Shown piece by piece: positions 52,998-62,107 of a DNA stretch of 64,000 nt. The translations under genes were made by a program, and so were the position numbers. Numbering within the stretch: position 1 is the first letter of the stretch; the number at the start of each line of letters is the position of its first letter. Location: positions 1,116,001 to 1,180,000 of the forward strand of contig NZ_CP027727.1 in NCBI RefSeq assembly GCF_003851685.1, in the 5' to 3' direction. The notes under the pieces are model-generated. The model worked only from the letters and a program-made list of their open reading frames with translations. It had not been told where the DNA came from and searched no databases. This DNA comes from Pseudomonas sp. R5-89-07. GTDB lineage: Bacteria > Pseudomonadota > Gammaproteobacteria > Pseudomonadales > Pseudomonadaceae.

Positions 52998-53025
52998 TGT
53001 GGGAGGGGGCAAGCCCCCTCCCACA
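52998..53025. repeat. Collapsed REP element
   Basis: TGTGGGAGGGGGC directly fused to AAGCCCCCTCCCACA, one left and one right REPIN arm with the central part missing. Lies 18 bases past the sensor kinase stop. Confidence 0.88.
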
Positions 53026-53042
53026 TTTTGACCGAGGCGTGC

Positions 53043-54407
53043 TCAGATGGGCAGGGTGATGCCGAAGGTATTGCCGCCGCCTTCGCTGCGCACGAACACA
53101 TCCCCGCCGTGCATCAGGGCAATCGCCTTGACGATGGCCAGCCCTAGTCCGTGATTGGCCCCGCTGTTGCTGCGCGACGCATCCACGCGATAGAAGCGTT
53201 CGAACAGTCGAGGCAGGTGCTCGCTGGCAATCACCTCGCCTGGGTTGGTTACCCCGATCGCTACCTGATGCTCCAGTACATCAATGTTCACTTCGATGAC
53301 CTGCCCCGGCGCCGTGTGCTGCACCGCGTTGCTCAACAGGTTGATCAGTGCGCGGCGCAGGTGGGCTTTTTCGATGTGTACCTGGGCGTCACCGTGCACC
53401 CGTACCTGAACCTGGGCGTCTTCGAGGATAAAGTCCAGATAGTCGAGGGTGGTGGCGACTTCGTCAGCCAGGGAGCTTTCAGTCAGTTTGGTGGCCTTGC
53501 TGCCCTGGTCGGCACTGGCGAGGAACAGCATGTCGTTGATGATCGAACGCAGCCGTTCCAGCTCTTCCAGGTTCGACTGCAGCACTTCGAAATAATGCTC
53601 GGCCGAACGCCCGCGGGTCAGCGCGACCTGGGTCTGGCCGATCAGGTTGGTCAGCGGCGAGCGCAGTTCATGGGCCACGTCGGCATTGAAGGATTCGAGG
53701 CGCGAGTAGGCGTGTTCGACGCGGTCGAGGGTGGCGTTGAACGAGTTGACGAACTGGCTCAGTTCCGGCGGCAGCGGCGACAGTTGCAAGCGCCCGGAGA
53801 GCTTCGGTGGTGCCAGTTTCTGGGCTTCGTCCGAGAGTTTTTCCAGTGGCTTGAGGCCGATGCGCGACACCCAGAAACCCAGCAACGAGGCCATGACCAC
53901 ACCGACCAGCGCCAGGCTGATCAGTGCCACCAGCAGATGGTGCTGGGTGGCGCGGAAATTCTCGGTGTCGATGGCGATCATGAAGCGCAGCGGCGGGCGT
54001 TGGTCCTTGGCGGCAAACTGGCTCACCAACACCTTGAACGGGTAATCGTGGCCGGGCAGGTGCAGGTCGCGTTTACCGGTGGGGCCCTGGGCAAAGGCGC
54101 GGATCTGCGCGTCCGGTTCACCGTATTCGTAGCTCGGGTCGCTGCTGACCACCCAGAAGCGAATGCGCTTGTCCTCTTCCCCCAGCAGCTTGAGCTTGGC
54201 CTTGATCTTGACCCAATGCTCCGGCGTGCCGAAGCGGTTCACCGAGGATTCGAGCACGCTGTAGCGCGCATCCAGCTCCGCCCCCGGCAACAGGCCCAGG
54301 CCGCGATCCACCTGCTGATACAGCGCGCCGCCGATCAGCACGAAGATCACCAGCGCCACCAGGGTGAACATGCCGCTCAGGCGCAGGGCGATGGAGTTAG
54401 CGACCAC
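53043..54407 (-). CDS. Sensor histidine kinase (heavy-metal-sensor type)
   Basis: 454-aa inner-membrane kinase: two helices (about 10-32 and 160-185) with a periplasmic sensor between, HAMP segment (SRIGLKPLEKLSDEAQ), H-box FNADVAHELRSPLTNLIGQT, N-box RALINLLSNAVQHT and G-box HGLGLAIVKAIALMHGG, all intact. Start read as GTG 54407, overlapping the response-regulator stop by 11 bases; an ATG at 54452 lies deeper in that gene. Genetic context and order match PA1438 beside mexMN. Confidence 0.88.
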   Translation of the reverse strand: MVANSIALRLSGMFTLVALVIFVLIGGALYQQVDRGLGLLPGAELDARYSVLESSVNRFGTPEHWVKIKAKLKLLGEEDKRIRFWVVSSDPSYEYGEPDAQIRAFAQGPTGKRDLHLPGHDYPFKVLVSQFAAKDQRPPLRFMIAIDTENFRATQHHLLVALISLALVGVVMASLLGFWVSRIGLKPLEKLSDEAQKLAPPKLSGRLQLSPLPPELSQFVNSFNATLDRVEHAYSRLESFNADVAHELRSPLTNLIGQTQVALTRGRSAEHYFEVLQSNLEELERLRSIINDMLFLASADQGSKATKLTESSLADEVATTLDYLDFILEDAQVQVRVHGDAQVHIEKAHLRRALINLLSNAVQHTAPGQVIEVNIDVLEHQVAIGVTNPGEVIASEHLPRLFERFYRVDASRSNSGANHGLGLAIVKAIALMHGGDVFVRSEGGGNTFGITLPI

Positions 54408-55089
54408 TTTGGTTTTCCACCATGCGGTTCTCCAGCACATAGCCCATGCCACGGATGGTGTGCAGCAGTTTGTGCTCGAACGGCCCGTCGAGTTTGGCGC
54501 GCAGGCGCTTGATCGCGACTTCGACCACGTTGGCGTCGCTGTCGAAATTGATGTCCCAGACCATCTCGGCTATTGCCGTCTTGGACAGGATCTCACCCTG
54601 GCGCCGCGCCAAGACGCTGAGCAACGAGAACTCCTTGGCGGTCAGGTCCAGGCGCACGCCGTTGCGACTGGCCTTGCGGCTGATCAGGTCGATCCACAAG
54701 TCGGCAACCGTGACCTGCACCGGCTCATGGCCGCCGCTGCGCCGGGTCAGCGCTTGCAGGCGTGCCACCAGCTCCAGGAACGAAAACGGCTTGCCCAGGT
54801 AGTCGTCGGCGCCTTCACGCAGGCCGCGAATGCGGTCTTCCACGCGTTCGCGGGCGGTGAGCATGATCACCGGCGTCTGTTTGCGTGCGCGCAATGCACG
54901 CAACACGCCAAAACCATCGAGCGCCGGCAGCATCACGTCGAGCACGATCACCGCGTAATCGTTCTCCAGCGCCAGGTGCAAACCCTCGACGCCTTCGCGC
55001 GCAACGTCGACGGTGTAGCCTTGCTCCGTCAGGCCGCGGTGCAGGTAGTCCGCGGTTTTTTCTTCATCTTCAATAATCAGGACTCGCAT
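54397..55089 (-). CDS. OmpR-family response regulator (CopR/IrlR type)
   Basis: 230-aa regulator: receiver domain with phospho-acceptor Asp (VIVLDVMLPALDG) and signalling Lys (YLGKPFS), then winged-helix with TAIAEMVWDINFDSDANVVEVAIKRLR, a region typical of metal-response regulators. ATG 55089 starts MRVLIIEDEE; the frame is open upstream. Placed 31 bases after the efflux permease gene, so it probably controls it. PA1437 is the positional counterpart. Confidence 0.9.
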   Translation of the reverse strand: MRVLIIEDEEKTADYLHRGLTEQGYTVDVAREGVEGLHLALENDYAVIVLDVMLPALDGFGVLRALRARKQTPVIMLTARERVEDRIRGLREGADDYLGKPFSFLELVARLQALTRRSGGHEPVQVTVADLWIDLISRKASRNGVRLDLTAKEFSLLSVLARRQGEILSKTAIAEMVWDINFDSDANVVEVAIKRLRAKLDGPFEHKLLHTIRGMGYVLENRMVENQSGR

Positions 55090-55120
55090 GAGCCTTTTGC
55101 TCCTGGGCGGGGCCTTGGCC

Positions 55121-58100
55121 TCAGTGTGGGGTCGCCAGCGGGAGCGCTGGTGTGGGCCGATGGAAAAACTTTTCAAGGTACAAGTATATGACCGGCGTGG
55201 TGAACAGCGTCAGCGCCTGGCTCACCAGCAAGCCGCCGACCACCGCGATGCCCAATGGCTGGCGCAGCTCCGCGCCGGGGCCTGAACCGAGCATCAAGGG
55301 CACCGCGCCCAGCAGGGCGGCGAGGGTGGTCATGATGATCGGCCGGAACCGCGTCACACAGGCCTCGTAGATCGCTTCCTCAGGCGCCAGGCCGCGTACG
55401 CGTTGGGCCTCCAGGGCGAAGTCGATCATCAGGATGCCGTTTTTCTTGACGATACCAATCAGCAGCACCAGGCCGATGAGCGCCATGATCGAAAAATCCT
55501 GCCCCAACAGCCACAGCATGATCAGCGCACCCAGGCCCGCCGAGGGCAAGGTGGAAATGATCGTCAGCGGGTGCACGAAGCTCTCGTACAGCACGCCCAG
55601 GATGATATAGACCGCGACCAGTGCCGCGAGGATCAGCCAGGGCTGGCTGGCCAGCGAACTCTGGAACGCCTGCGCCGCGCCCTGGAAATTGCCGATGATG
55701 GTACTGGGCATGCCAATCTCGTTCTTGGCCTGGTTGAGCATGATCACTGCATCCCCCAGCGCCACGCCGGGGGCCAGGTTGAACGACAGGTTGGCGGCGG
55801 GGAACATGCCGTCATGGCTGATGGACAACGGCCCCACACTGGGCGGGTCGACCCTGGCCAGCGCCGACAGCGGCACCATCTCGTTGGTCAGCGGCGAGCG
55901 CAGGTAGAAATAGTTCAGGCTCTCCGCCTTGCCGCGCTGTTGGCGGTCCAGCTCCAGCACCACTTGGTACTGGTTGATCTCGGTCTGATACTCGTTGATC
56001 TGGCGCTGGCCAAAGGCGTCATAGAGGGCCTGGTCGACGTCGGTGGCGGTCAGGCCGAAACGTGCGGCGGCCTGGCGGTCGATGCTGATGTGGGTGATGC
56101 TGCCGCCCAGTTGCAGGTCGTTGGACAGGTCGCGGAACGCCGGGTTGCCGCGCAGTTTTTCGGTGAGGCGCTGGGTCCAGGTGTTCAGCGTCGGGCCGTC
56201 GTTGCTCTTGAGCACATACTGGTACTGGGCGCGGCTGGGGCCGGAGCTCAAGTTGATGTCCTGGCCGGCGCGCAGGTACAACACGATGCCTGGCACCTTC
56301 GCCAGTTGCGGGCGGATGCGGTCGATGAACTGGCTGGCGGAAACGTCGCGGTCAGCGCGGTCTTTCAGGGCAATCCAGAAGCGGCCGTTGGCGATGGTCT
56401 GGTTGCTGCCGGTGACACCCACGGAGTGGGAGAAGGCTTGCACCGCCGGGTCGGCCTTGACGATGTCGGCCAGTGCCTTGTGCTTGGCGACCATGTCCGG
56501 GTACGACACATCGGCCGCCGCCTCGCTGGTGCCGAGCACAAAGCCGGTGTCCTGCACCGGGAAAAATCCCTTGGGGATAAAGACGTAGCCGACCACGGCC
56601 AGGGCCAGGGTCACCACGAAGATCGCCGCCATGGTGCGTTGATGGGCCAGGGCACGCCGCAGGTTGCGCGCATAACCGGCCAGCAGGCGCTCGCTGAAGG
56701 TGGGTTTGGCGTGGGCGTGATGGGTCGGCGCACGCATGAACAGCGCGGCGAGGGTGGGCGCCAGGGTCAGCGAGACCACCACCGAAATCAGGATGGTCGA
56801 GGTGGCCGTCAGCGCAAATTCCTTGAACAGCCGCCCGACCACGCCGCCCATGAACAGCAGCGGAATAAATGCCGCCACCAGCGAGAAGCTGATGGATACC
56901 ACGGTAAAGCCGATTTCACCCGAGCCCTTGATCGCCGCTTCGCGCTTGCCCAGGCCCGCCTCCAGGTGACGGTGAATGTTCTCCACCACCACAATCGCAT
57001 CGTCCACCACAAAGCCCACGGCAATCACGATGGCCACCAGGGTCAGGTTGTTCAAGCTGAAGCCCATCACATACATCAGCGCGAAACTGGCCACCAGCGA
57101 TACGCCGAGCACGGCAGACACAATCAGCGTCGCCGACAGTTGGCGCAGGAACAACGCCATCACCGCCACCACCAGCAGGATGGCGATCAGCAGGGTCATT
57201 TCCACTTCATGCAGTGAGGCGCGGATGGTCTTGGTGCGGTCGGTCAATACGCTGACCTGCACCGTGGCCGGCAGCATGGCTTCCAGGCGCGGCAGTGCTT
57301 GCTGGATGCGGTCGACCGTGTCGACGATGTTCGCCCCCGGCTGGCGCGAAATCACCAGGTTGACCCCCGGTGTATCGCCGGACCAGGCCTGTACGTAGGC
57401 GTTTTCCGAACCGTTGATGACCTTGGCGATATCGCGCAGCTGCACCGGCGCGCCGTTCTTGTAGGACACGATCAACTGGCCGTATTCGTCGGGGTGAAAC
57501 AATTGATCGTTGGTCGCCAGGGTCGACACGCTGTTGGCGCCGTAGATCGCGCCTTTGGCCAGGTTCAGGCTTGACTGCTGGATGGCCAGGCGAATGTCCG
57601 CCAGCGTCAGGCCGACCGCCGCGAGTTTGTCGGGGGAGGCCTGCACGCGAATCGCCGGGCGCTGCTGGCCGGTGATGTTGATCTGGCCGACGCCGTCGAT
57701 CTGGCTGATCTGGCGCGCCAGCAAGGTTTCCACGTAGTCGCTCAGTTCGGTGCTCGGCATGCTGTCGGAGCTGACGCTGAGGATCAGTACCGGGCTGTCG
57801 GCCGGGTTGACCTTCTTCCAGGTCGGTAGGCTTGGCATATCGCTGGGCAGCTTGCCCGATGCGGTGTTGATCGCGGCCTGGACTTCCTGGGCGGCGGTGT
57901 CGATGCTTTTGTCCAGGGTGAACTGCAGGGTCAAGAGGCTTGAGCCCAGGGCGCTGCTGGAGGTCATCTGGGTCATGCCGGGGATGGCGCTGAATTGCAC
58001 TTCAAGCGGAGTCGCCACCGACGAGGCCATGGTGTCCGGGCTGGCGCCGGGCAGCTGGGCGGTGACCTGGATCGTCGGAAATTCCGCTTCCGGCAGTGGC

Positions 58101-58216
58101 GCCACGGCCAGGCGCGGGAAGGCAATGATCCCCAGCAGCACCAGCGCAAAGGTCAGCAGCAGGGTGGCGACCGGGTGATCGACACACCAGGCCGAGGGCG
58201 AGCGGCTGCCGCTCAT
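55121..58216 (-). CDS. mexN: RND multidrug efflux permease (MexN-like)
   Basis: 1031-aa inner-membrane proton antiporter of the RND superfamily. Twelve helices in two halves; the proton-relay pair is in GFVVDDAIVVVENI; large periplasmic loops hold the porter and docking domains. Start MSGSRSPSAWCVDHPVATLLLT overlaps the adaptor stop (ATGA). Gene order adaptor-permease-regulator-kinase equals PA1435-PA1438 (mexM, mexN). No outer-membrane factor is encoded here, so it probably uses OprM. Confidence 0.87.
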   Translation of the reverse strand: MSGSRSPSAWCVDHPVATLLLTFALVLLGIIAFPRLAVAPLPEAEFPTIQVTAQLPGASPDTMASSVATPLEVQFSAIPGMTQMTSSSALGSSLLTLQFTLDKSIDTAAQEVQAAINTASGKLPSDMPSLPTWKKVNPADSPVLILSVSSDSMPSTELSDYVETLLARQISQIDGVGQINITGQQRPAIRVQASPDKLAAVGLTLADIRLAIQQSSLNLAKGAIYGANSVSTLATNDQLFHPDEYGQLIVSYKNGAPVQLRDIAKVINGSENAYVQAWSGDTPGVNLVISRQPGANIVDTVDRIQQALPRLEAMLPATVQVSVLTDRTKTIRASLHEVEMTLLIAILLVVAVMALFLRQLSATLIVSAVLGVSLVASFALMYVMGFSLNNLTLVAIVIAVGFVVDDAIVVVENIHRHLEAGLGKREAAIKGSGEIGFTVVSISFSLVAAFIPLLFMGGVVGRLFKEFALTATSTILISVVVSLTLAPTLAALFMRAPTHHAHAKPTFSERLLAGYARNLRRALAHQRTMAAIFVVTLALAVVGYVFIPKGFFPVQDTGFVLGTSEAAADVSYPDMVAKHKALADIVKADPAVQAFSHSVGVTGSNQTIANGRFWIALKDRADRDVSASQFIDRIRPQLAKVPGIVLYLRAGQDINLSSGPSRAQYQYVLKSNDGPTLNTWTQRLTEKLRGNPAFRDLSNDLQLGGSITHISIDRQAAARFGLTATDVDQALYDAFGQRQINEYQTEINQYQVVLELDRQQRGKAESLNYFYLRSPLTNEMVPLSALARVDPPSVGPLSISHDGMFPAANLSFNLAPGVALGDAVIMLNQAKNEIGMPSTIIGNFQGAAQAFQSSLASQPWLILAALVAVYIILGVLYESFVHPLTIISTLPSAGLGALIMLWLLGQDFSIMALIGLVLLIGIVKKNGILMIDFALEAQRVRGLAPEEAIYEACVTRFRPIIMTTLAALLGAVPLMLGSGPGAELRQPLGIAVVGGLLVSQALTLFTTPVIYLYLEKFFHRPTPALPLATPH

Positions 58217-59379
58217 GGCTGCACCTTGGCGTCAGCGGTCTGGATCACTTGCGGCGGTTCCTTGAGCACCTCCACCTGGGCGCCGGCCTTGAGCCGCGAC
58301 TGGCCATCGCTGACCAGCAGGTCCCCGGCCTGCACGCCCTTGATGATGTTCACCGCGCTGTTCTGGTAGGTGACCTGCACGGGCACCACTTCCACCTTGT
58401 CACCGTTCAACCGGTACACGAAATGCGAGTCCAGGCCACGCTGCACCACCGTCGGCGGCACCACCAGAGCGTTCTTGTCGATGGCGGTCTGGATCTTGAT
58501 GGTCACCAGCTGTCCCGGCCACAGCTTCTGCGCGCTGTTCGGGAACTCGGCCTTGGCGCGCAGGGTGCCGGTGGTGGAGCTGATCTGGTTGTCGATCAGG
58601 CTCAAGTGGCCCTCAGCCAACAGGTCGCCGGTCTGGCCGTCGGTATCGGCCCCGAGGTAGGCATCGACGCTGGCTCTGTCGGGGGCGGCGATCAGGCCCT
58701 GCAGGGTCGGCAGCATTTGCTGGGGCAGGGAGAACTCAACGGCGATCGGGTCGATCTGGGTGACGGAGAACAACCCTTGGGTATCGCTCATGCGCAGGAA
58801 GTTGCCTTCATCCACCGTGCGAATGCCGACGCGCCCACTGACGGGAGAGCGAATCTGAGTATAGGAAAGTTGCACCAGAGCCGAATCAATCGCGGCCTGG
58901 TTACCCTGCACGGTGGCCTTGAGTTGGTTCACCAGTGCCTGCTGCTGATCGTAGGTCTGCTTCGACACGCCGTCGTCGACACTCAGTTCCTTGTAGCGCT
59001 TGAGGTTGATCAGCGCCACTTGCAGCTGCGCCTGGCTCTCCCCCAGTTGCGCCCTGGCCTGGTCGAGACTGGCGCGGATCGAGCGGTCATCGATGCTTGC
59101 CAGCAGGTCGCCGGCCTTCACCTGCTGGCCCTCCTTGACCCGCAGCTGCGTGAGGATGCCGTCGATCTGCGGGCGGATTACCACGCTGTGCAATGACAAC
59201 ACTGAACCAATGCCGCTGACGAACCGCGGAACATCCTGTTGCGCAACGCTCACCACGCGTACCGGAATCGCACTGGGTGCCGCCAGCCTGGCCTTGGCGG
59301 GTCGGGTCAAGGTCCAGGCGGCGATTGCCAGAACCAGGAGGGCGCCCACCAGCAGGGCCGTGTTTCGTTTTATGTGCAT
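58213..59379 (-). CDS. mexM: RND periplasmic adaptor (MexM-like)
   Basis: 388-aa membrane-fusion protein: N-terminal helix (about 8-25), barrel-sandwich lipoyl halves (RPQIDGILTQLRVKEGQQVKAG and YTQIRSPVSGRVGIRTVDEG), a coiled-coil hairpin between, and beta-barrel and membrane-proximal domains. No lipobox. ATG 59379 gives the expected start MHIKRNTALLVGALLVL, but it lacks a good ribosome site; the frame is open to 59421 through a heptamer repeat. Confidence 0.87.
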   Translation of the reverse strand: MHIKRNTALLVGALLVLAIAAWTLTRPAKARLAAPSAIPVRVVSVAQQDVPRFVSGIGSVLSLHSVVIRPQIDGILTQLRVKEGQQVKAGDLLASIDDRSIRASLDQARAQLGESQAQLQVALINLKRYKELSVDDGVSKQTYDQQQALVNQLKATVQGNQAAIDSALVQLSYTQIRSPVSGRVGIRTVDEGNFLRMSDTQGLFSVTQIDPIAVEFSLPQQMLPTLQGLIAAPDRASVDAYLGADTDGQTGDLLAEGHLSLIDNQISSTTGTLRAKAEFPNSAQKLWPGQLVTIKIQTAIDKNALVVPPTVVQRGLDSHFVYRLNGDKVEVVPVQVTYQNSAVNIIKGVQAGDLLVSDGQSRLKAGAQVEVLKEPPQVIQTADAKVQP

Positions 59380-59400
59380 AGGAGGAGCGCCGGAGGTGCA

Positions 59401-59421
59401 GCTGCAAGCCGCAAGCTGCAA
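59401..59421. repeat. Heptamer tandem repeat at the mexM 5' end
   Basis: GCTGCAA, GCCGCAA, GCTGCAA: three adjacent 7-base units, 22 bases upstream of the mexM ATG. Similar Gly/Cys-tRNA-like AAGCTGCAAG strings occur in Pseudomonas intergenic regions; slippage could change its length. Confidence 0.6.
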
Positions 59422-59543
59422 GTTTGTGTGAGTGCCTTATAACCCGATAAGCCGGTCAGTACGGTGACTGCAAACTGACAGCAGCGACAGCTGAGCGATT
59501 TTACCGTGCGGCGTGAAGCTTACCGCTGAAAGCTCCGGCCCCG

Positions 59544-59549
59544 TATACT
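59544..59549 (+). promoter_or_regulatory. Candidate -10 for the 77-aa gene
   Basis: TATACT with TTACCG 18 bases upstream (59520-59525). It lies 35 bases before the ATG at 59585. Confidence 0.4.
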
Positions 59550-59584
59550 CACGGCTTTACACCCTTTGCTGTGCCGGAGCACTT

Positions 59585-59818
59585 ATGACTTCCCCGATCC
59601 AACCCCCCGTTGACGCGGCCGACTCCGTCGATTCGGTCGATGCCGACGGCGTAGAAAAAGCCGAAATCCCGGCGTTCAAGTTTCCCTTCAAGCCAGGTGA
59701 GCTGGCCGGGGCCAAGCAAGCTGCCCAGCCTTGGTACAAAGGCGGCGCCAAGAATGGCCACACCAAAACGCCAGGCATGGCGCCGCCGGGTACGCGCCGT
59801 TCAATGGGTAAACGTTGA
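59585..59818 (+). CDS. Small conserved Pseudomonas protein
   Basis: 77-aa protein with an acidic N-terminus (DAADSVDSVDADGVEKAE) and a basic C-terminus (KTPGMAPPGTRRSMGKR), low complexity and without a membrane segment. The polar halves suggest a disordered RNA- or protein-binding tail. Position next to mexM corresponds to PA1434 in P. aeruginosa. Function unknown. Confidence 0.75.
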   Translation: MTSPIQPPVDAADSVDSVDADGVEKAEIPAFKFPFKPGELAGAKQAAQPWYKGGAKNGHTKTPGMAPPGTRRSMGKR

Positions 59819-59983
59819 GAGTAAGACTCAGGCGCACCGTATAGGCTGTTGCCTACAACGTGCGTCGATATTTCTGCTTGTAGGTCCGCGACCGTTTCTT
59901 GAAAGCTTGCCCAGCATCGCCGCGCCCTGATCATCCGTATCGGGACATGGCGACGCCGCTCTCTTCGGAAAAGGACGTTTCCC

Positions 59984-60793
59984 GTGGCCCTGATACATCT
60001 CTGTGTGGCACTTGCCCTCTTGCTGTCCGTGGAGGCCTTGGCCGCACCCGAGCCGCCGCGACGCGAAATTCGCTTCGCTGTTGCCGCGCATTTCCCGCCC
60101 TTTCAAAGCCGCAATCGACAAGGGCAATTGGTGGGGCTCAATATCGAACTGGGTACCGCCCTGTGCGTGCAGCTCAATGTGCATTGCACCTGGGTCGACC
60201 AGGTCGTCATGGAAAACTTCCCCGCCCTCGACGCCAGGCAATTTGACGCGATCATGGGGATGGCTCCTACCTTGAGTCGGCAGCAGTGGGTCAATTTCAG
60301 CGATGACCTCTACCCAATCACCACTCGGCTGGTGGCACGCAAAACTTCCGGCTTGAGCCCCGACCGGCGCTCACTCAAAGGCAAGCGGGTCGGGGTTCTG
60401 GTCAGGAGCAACCGCGAAGCCTTTGCCCTGTCGCAGTGGGCGCCGGCGGGCGTGATCATCGAGAGCTACTGGCTCAATGACCAACTGGTGCGCAGCCTGG
60501 TGGCGGGCGAGATCGATGCGACGCTGCAGGGCGCGGTGGAAATCCGCGAGGCATTGCTCGATACGCCTGAAGGGATGGCTTTCGACTTCCTGGGCCCCCC
60601 GGTGTCGTCTGACCTATTGGGCAACAGCGTCGCGATCGCACTGCGCAAAACCGATACCTTGTTGCGCGCTGAACTCAACCATGCCCTTGAAGAGCTCAAG
60701 CAAAACGGCGAATACCAGCGCATCCTCCAGCCCTACCGCCTCGACACGACCCCGATCAACCCCCCGAATCTCAAGCCGCCCGCAACGGGATAA
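59984..60793 (+). CDS. Periplasmic solute-binding protein, SBP family 3
   Basis: 269-aa exported protein: signal peptide LIHLCVALALLLSVEALAA, then a two-lobed domain of the amino-acid-binding (family 3) type (FAVAAHFPPFQSRNRQGQLVG, NIELGTALC, FDAIMGMAPTLSRQQWVNFSD). No ABC permease genes lie beside it; such orphans can feed a distant transporter or act as sensors. GTG start at 59984. Its 3' end overlaps the convergent YkgJ-like gene by 23 bases. Confidence 0.85.
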   Translation: MALIHLCVALALLLSVEALAAPEPPRREIRFAVAAHFPPFQSRNRQGQLVGLNIELGTALCVQLNVHCTWVDQVVMENFPALDARQFDAIMGMAPTLSRQQWVNFSDDLYPITTRLVARKTSGLSPDRRSLKGKRVGVLVRSNREAFALSQWAPAGVIIESYWLNDQLVRSLVAGEIDATLQGAVEIREALLDTPEGMAFDFLGPPVSSDLLGNSVAIALRKTDTLLRAELNHALEELKQNGEYQRILQPYRLDTTPINPPNLKPPATG

Positions 60794-61514
60794 ACGCGTA
60801 GTTGGCCGGCACCTCGGTGGCAATCTGCGCGCCGGCATCCAGCAGTTGTTCGGCAATGTCCATCCCCGAGACATGAAACACCCACTCATTGGCCGTGATG
60901 GGCTGGGTGGTTGCCAGCGTAATGGCTTGGGTAAACGCCTGCATGTCCGGCAGGTACGCCGTGAAGCCGTCGCCCTTGAGCGCTGTGGTACGGATCCCCA
61001 ACAAGGCACACACGGCCTCTTTGGTCTGCACATCGTCACGGTCGGCCTGGCGTGAACGGCGAATCAATTCAGCCAGTTCAGCATCCATCAGCTCGCCGCC
61101 GACAATCAACGCCGGCCCCTGTTCCCACGATTCTGGCGGGCATTCCTTGGCGCTCGGGTTCAGCGGAATGTGCGGATTGATCTCCATCGGATAGATCCGA
61201 CACACCAGCGGGCGTCGTTCGTAGATGCTGCAGCGATTGTCATCGTCAAGATTCCGACAGCGTCCGGCGTTGTAGGCGGCGAAGGTGATTGCCACCCATG
61301 CCTGGGTGTCGCCGCTGGGCACCACCACTGAACGGCGTTCGGCATGTTCGCGCTGCTGCTGGGGCAAACCCAGGCCGCTGGCGAGGAAACCTTCAACCAG
61401 AACAATCACATTGCCGCCGTCCGCCGCCCAGTGTCGGGCTTCGTCGAGGGTCAGGGGCACGTGGTGATCGGAGCAGCATTTGCCGCAACCTACGCAGGAA
61501 AAGTGAGTGTTCAT
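60771..61514 (-). CDS. YkgJ-family Cys-cluster protein
   Basis: 247-aa cytosolic protein with the YkgJ cysteine set: CVGCGKCC near the N-terminus and CRNLDDDNRCSIYERRPLVC about 100 residues later, likely binding zinc or an iron-sulfur cluster. Function unknown. ATG 61514 gives MNTHFSCVGCG; the frame is open to 61535. Confidence 0.87.
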   Translation of the reverse strand: MNTHFSCVGCGKCCSDHHVPLTLDEARHWAADGGNVIVLVEGFLASGLGLPQQQREHAERRSVVVPSGDTQAWVAITFAAYNAGRCRNLDDDNRCSIYERRPLVCRIYPMEINPHIPLNPSAKECPPESWEQGPALIVGGELMDAELAELIRRSRQADRDDVQTKEAVCALLGIRTTALKGDGFTAYLPDMQAFTQAITLATTQPITANEWVFHVSGMDIAEQLLDAGAQIATEVPANYAFIPLRAA

Positions 61515-61621
61515 GGCGGATCTTTTACCAGGCAAGGTCAGAGGGCAGGCTGAGCAGTGACGGGTTTTTACCTCTATTCACTGCCTGGGCTCTCTGAAAG
61601 CAAGTTATGCGCCAGTGAAGG

Positions 61622-62104
61622 TCAGTCCTCGGCTAGCACGTCGCGTAGGACGAATCGCATGCCTGTGCTTTCATACAGCTGCCGAGCGCGCAGATTAGTT
61701 TCCCGCACCTTGAGATCCACATAAGGTTCGCCGCGCTGTTTGAATATGTGGAAGGCATGAAGCAACAACGCTCGGCCAAGCCCCTGGCCCTGGGCGCAGG
61801 GATGTACCGACAGGTTCCTGATAAAGGCACTGGTCCAGCAGTGGGCCACGCCGAGAATGCCGTCGGCGTTACTGGCCACCAGGCATAGCATGGGGTCGAA
61901 CTCGGCATCGGTAACGAATTGCCGGCGCCATTGCTCAAGGCTCGCGACACGGCCACCGCCCTGATCCTGGGTCATGCGCAACACCGCGTGAATCGCCGGG
62001 GCCAGTTCATCGCGGTAGTGATCCAGCTGCGTATTGGCCGGCCACTGCGGTGCGGGCAGGCTGCCGGTAAGGTCGCGTCGCAGCAGCTGGAAATACTCAG
62101 CCAA
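61622..62104 (-). CDS. GNAT-family N-acetyltransferase
   Basis: 160-aa acetyltransferase. The acetyl-CoA loop is in RNLSVHPCAQGQGLGRALLLHAF (Q/R-x-x-G-x-G/A type) with the C-terminal NLRARQLYESTGMRF segment. Acceptor unknown. Starts 3 bases after the cheV stop, so the two are probably co-transcribed. Confidence 0.85.
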   Translation of the reverse strand: MAEYFQLLRRDLTGSLPAPQWPANTQLDHYRDELAPAIHAVLRMTQDQGGGRVASLEQWRRQFVTDAEFDPMLCLVASNADGILGVAHCWTSAFIRNLSVHPCAQGQGLGRALLLHAFHIFKQRGEPYVDLKVRETNLRARQLYESTGMRFVLRDVLAED

Positions 62105-62107
62105 GGT

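Larger units (their letters stand above)
52716..53042. other. Spacer between porin and sensor kinase genes
   Basis: 327 bases. It holds a minus-strand unit with promoter (52938-52966), a 28-codon frame (52812-52898) and a terminator (52783-52813), plus a collapsed REP (52998-53025). The unit could be an sRNA or a microprotein gene. Confidence 0.6.

Noticed and set aside
55403..57217. 604-aa plus-strand frame opposite mexN
   Set aside because: Antisense shadow, extremely His/Gln/Arg-rich with low complexity.
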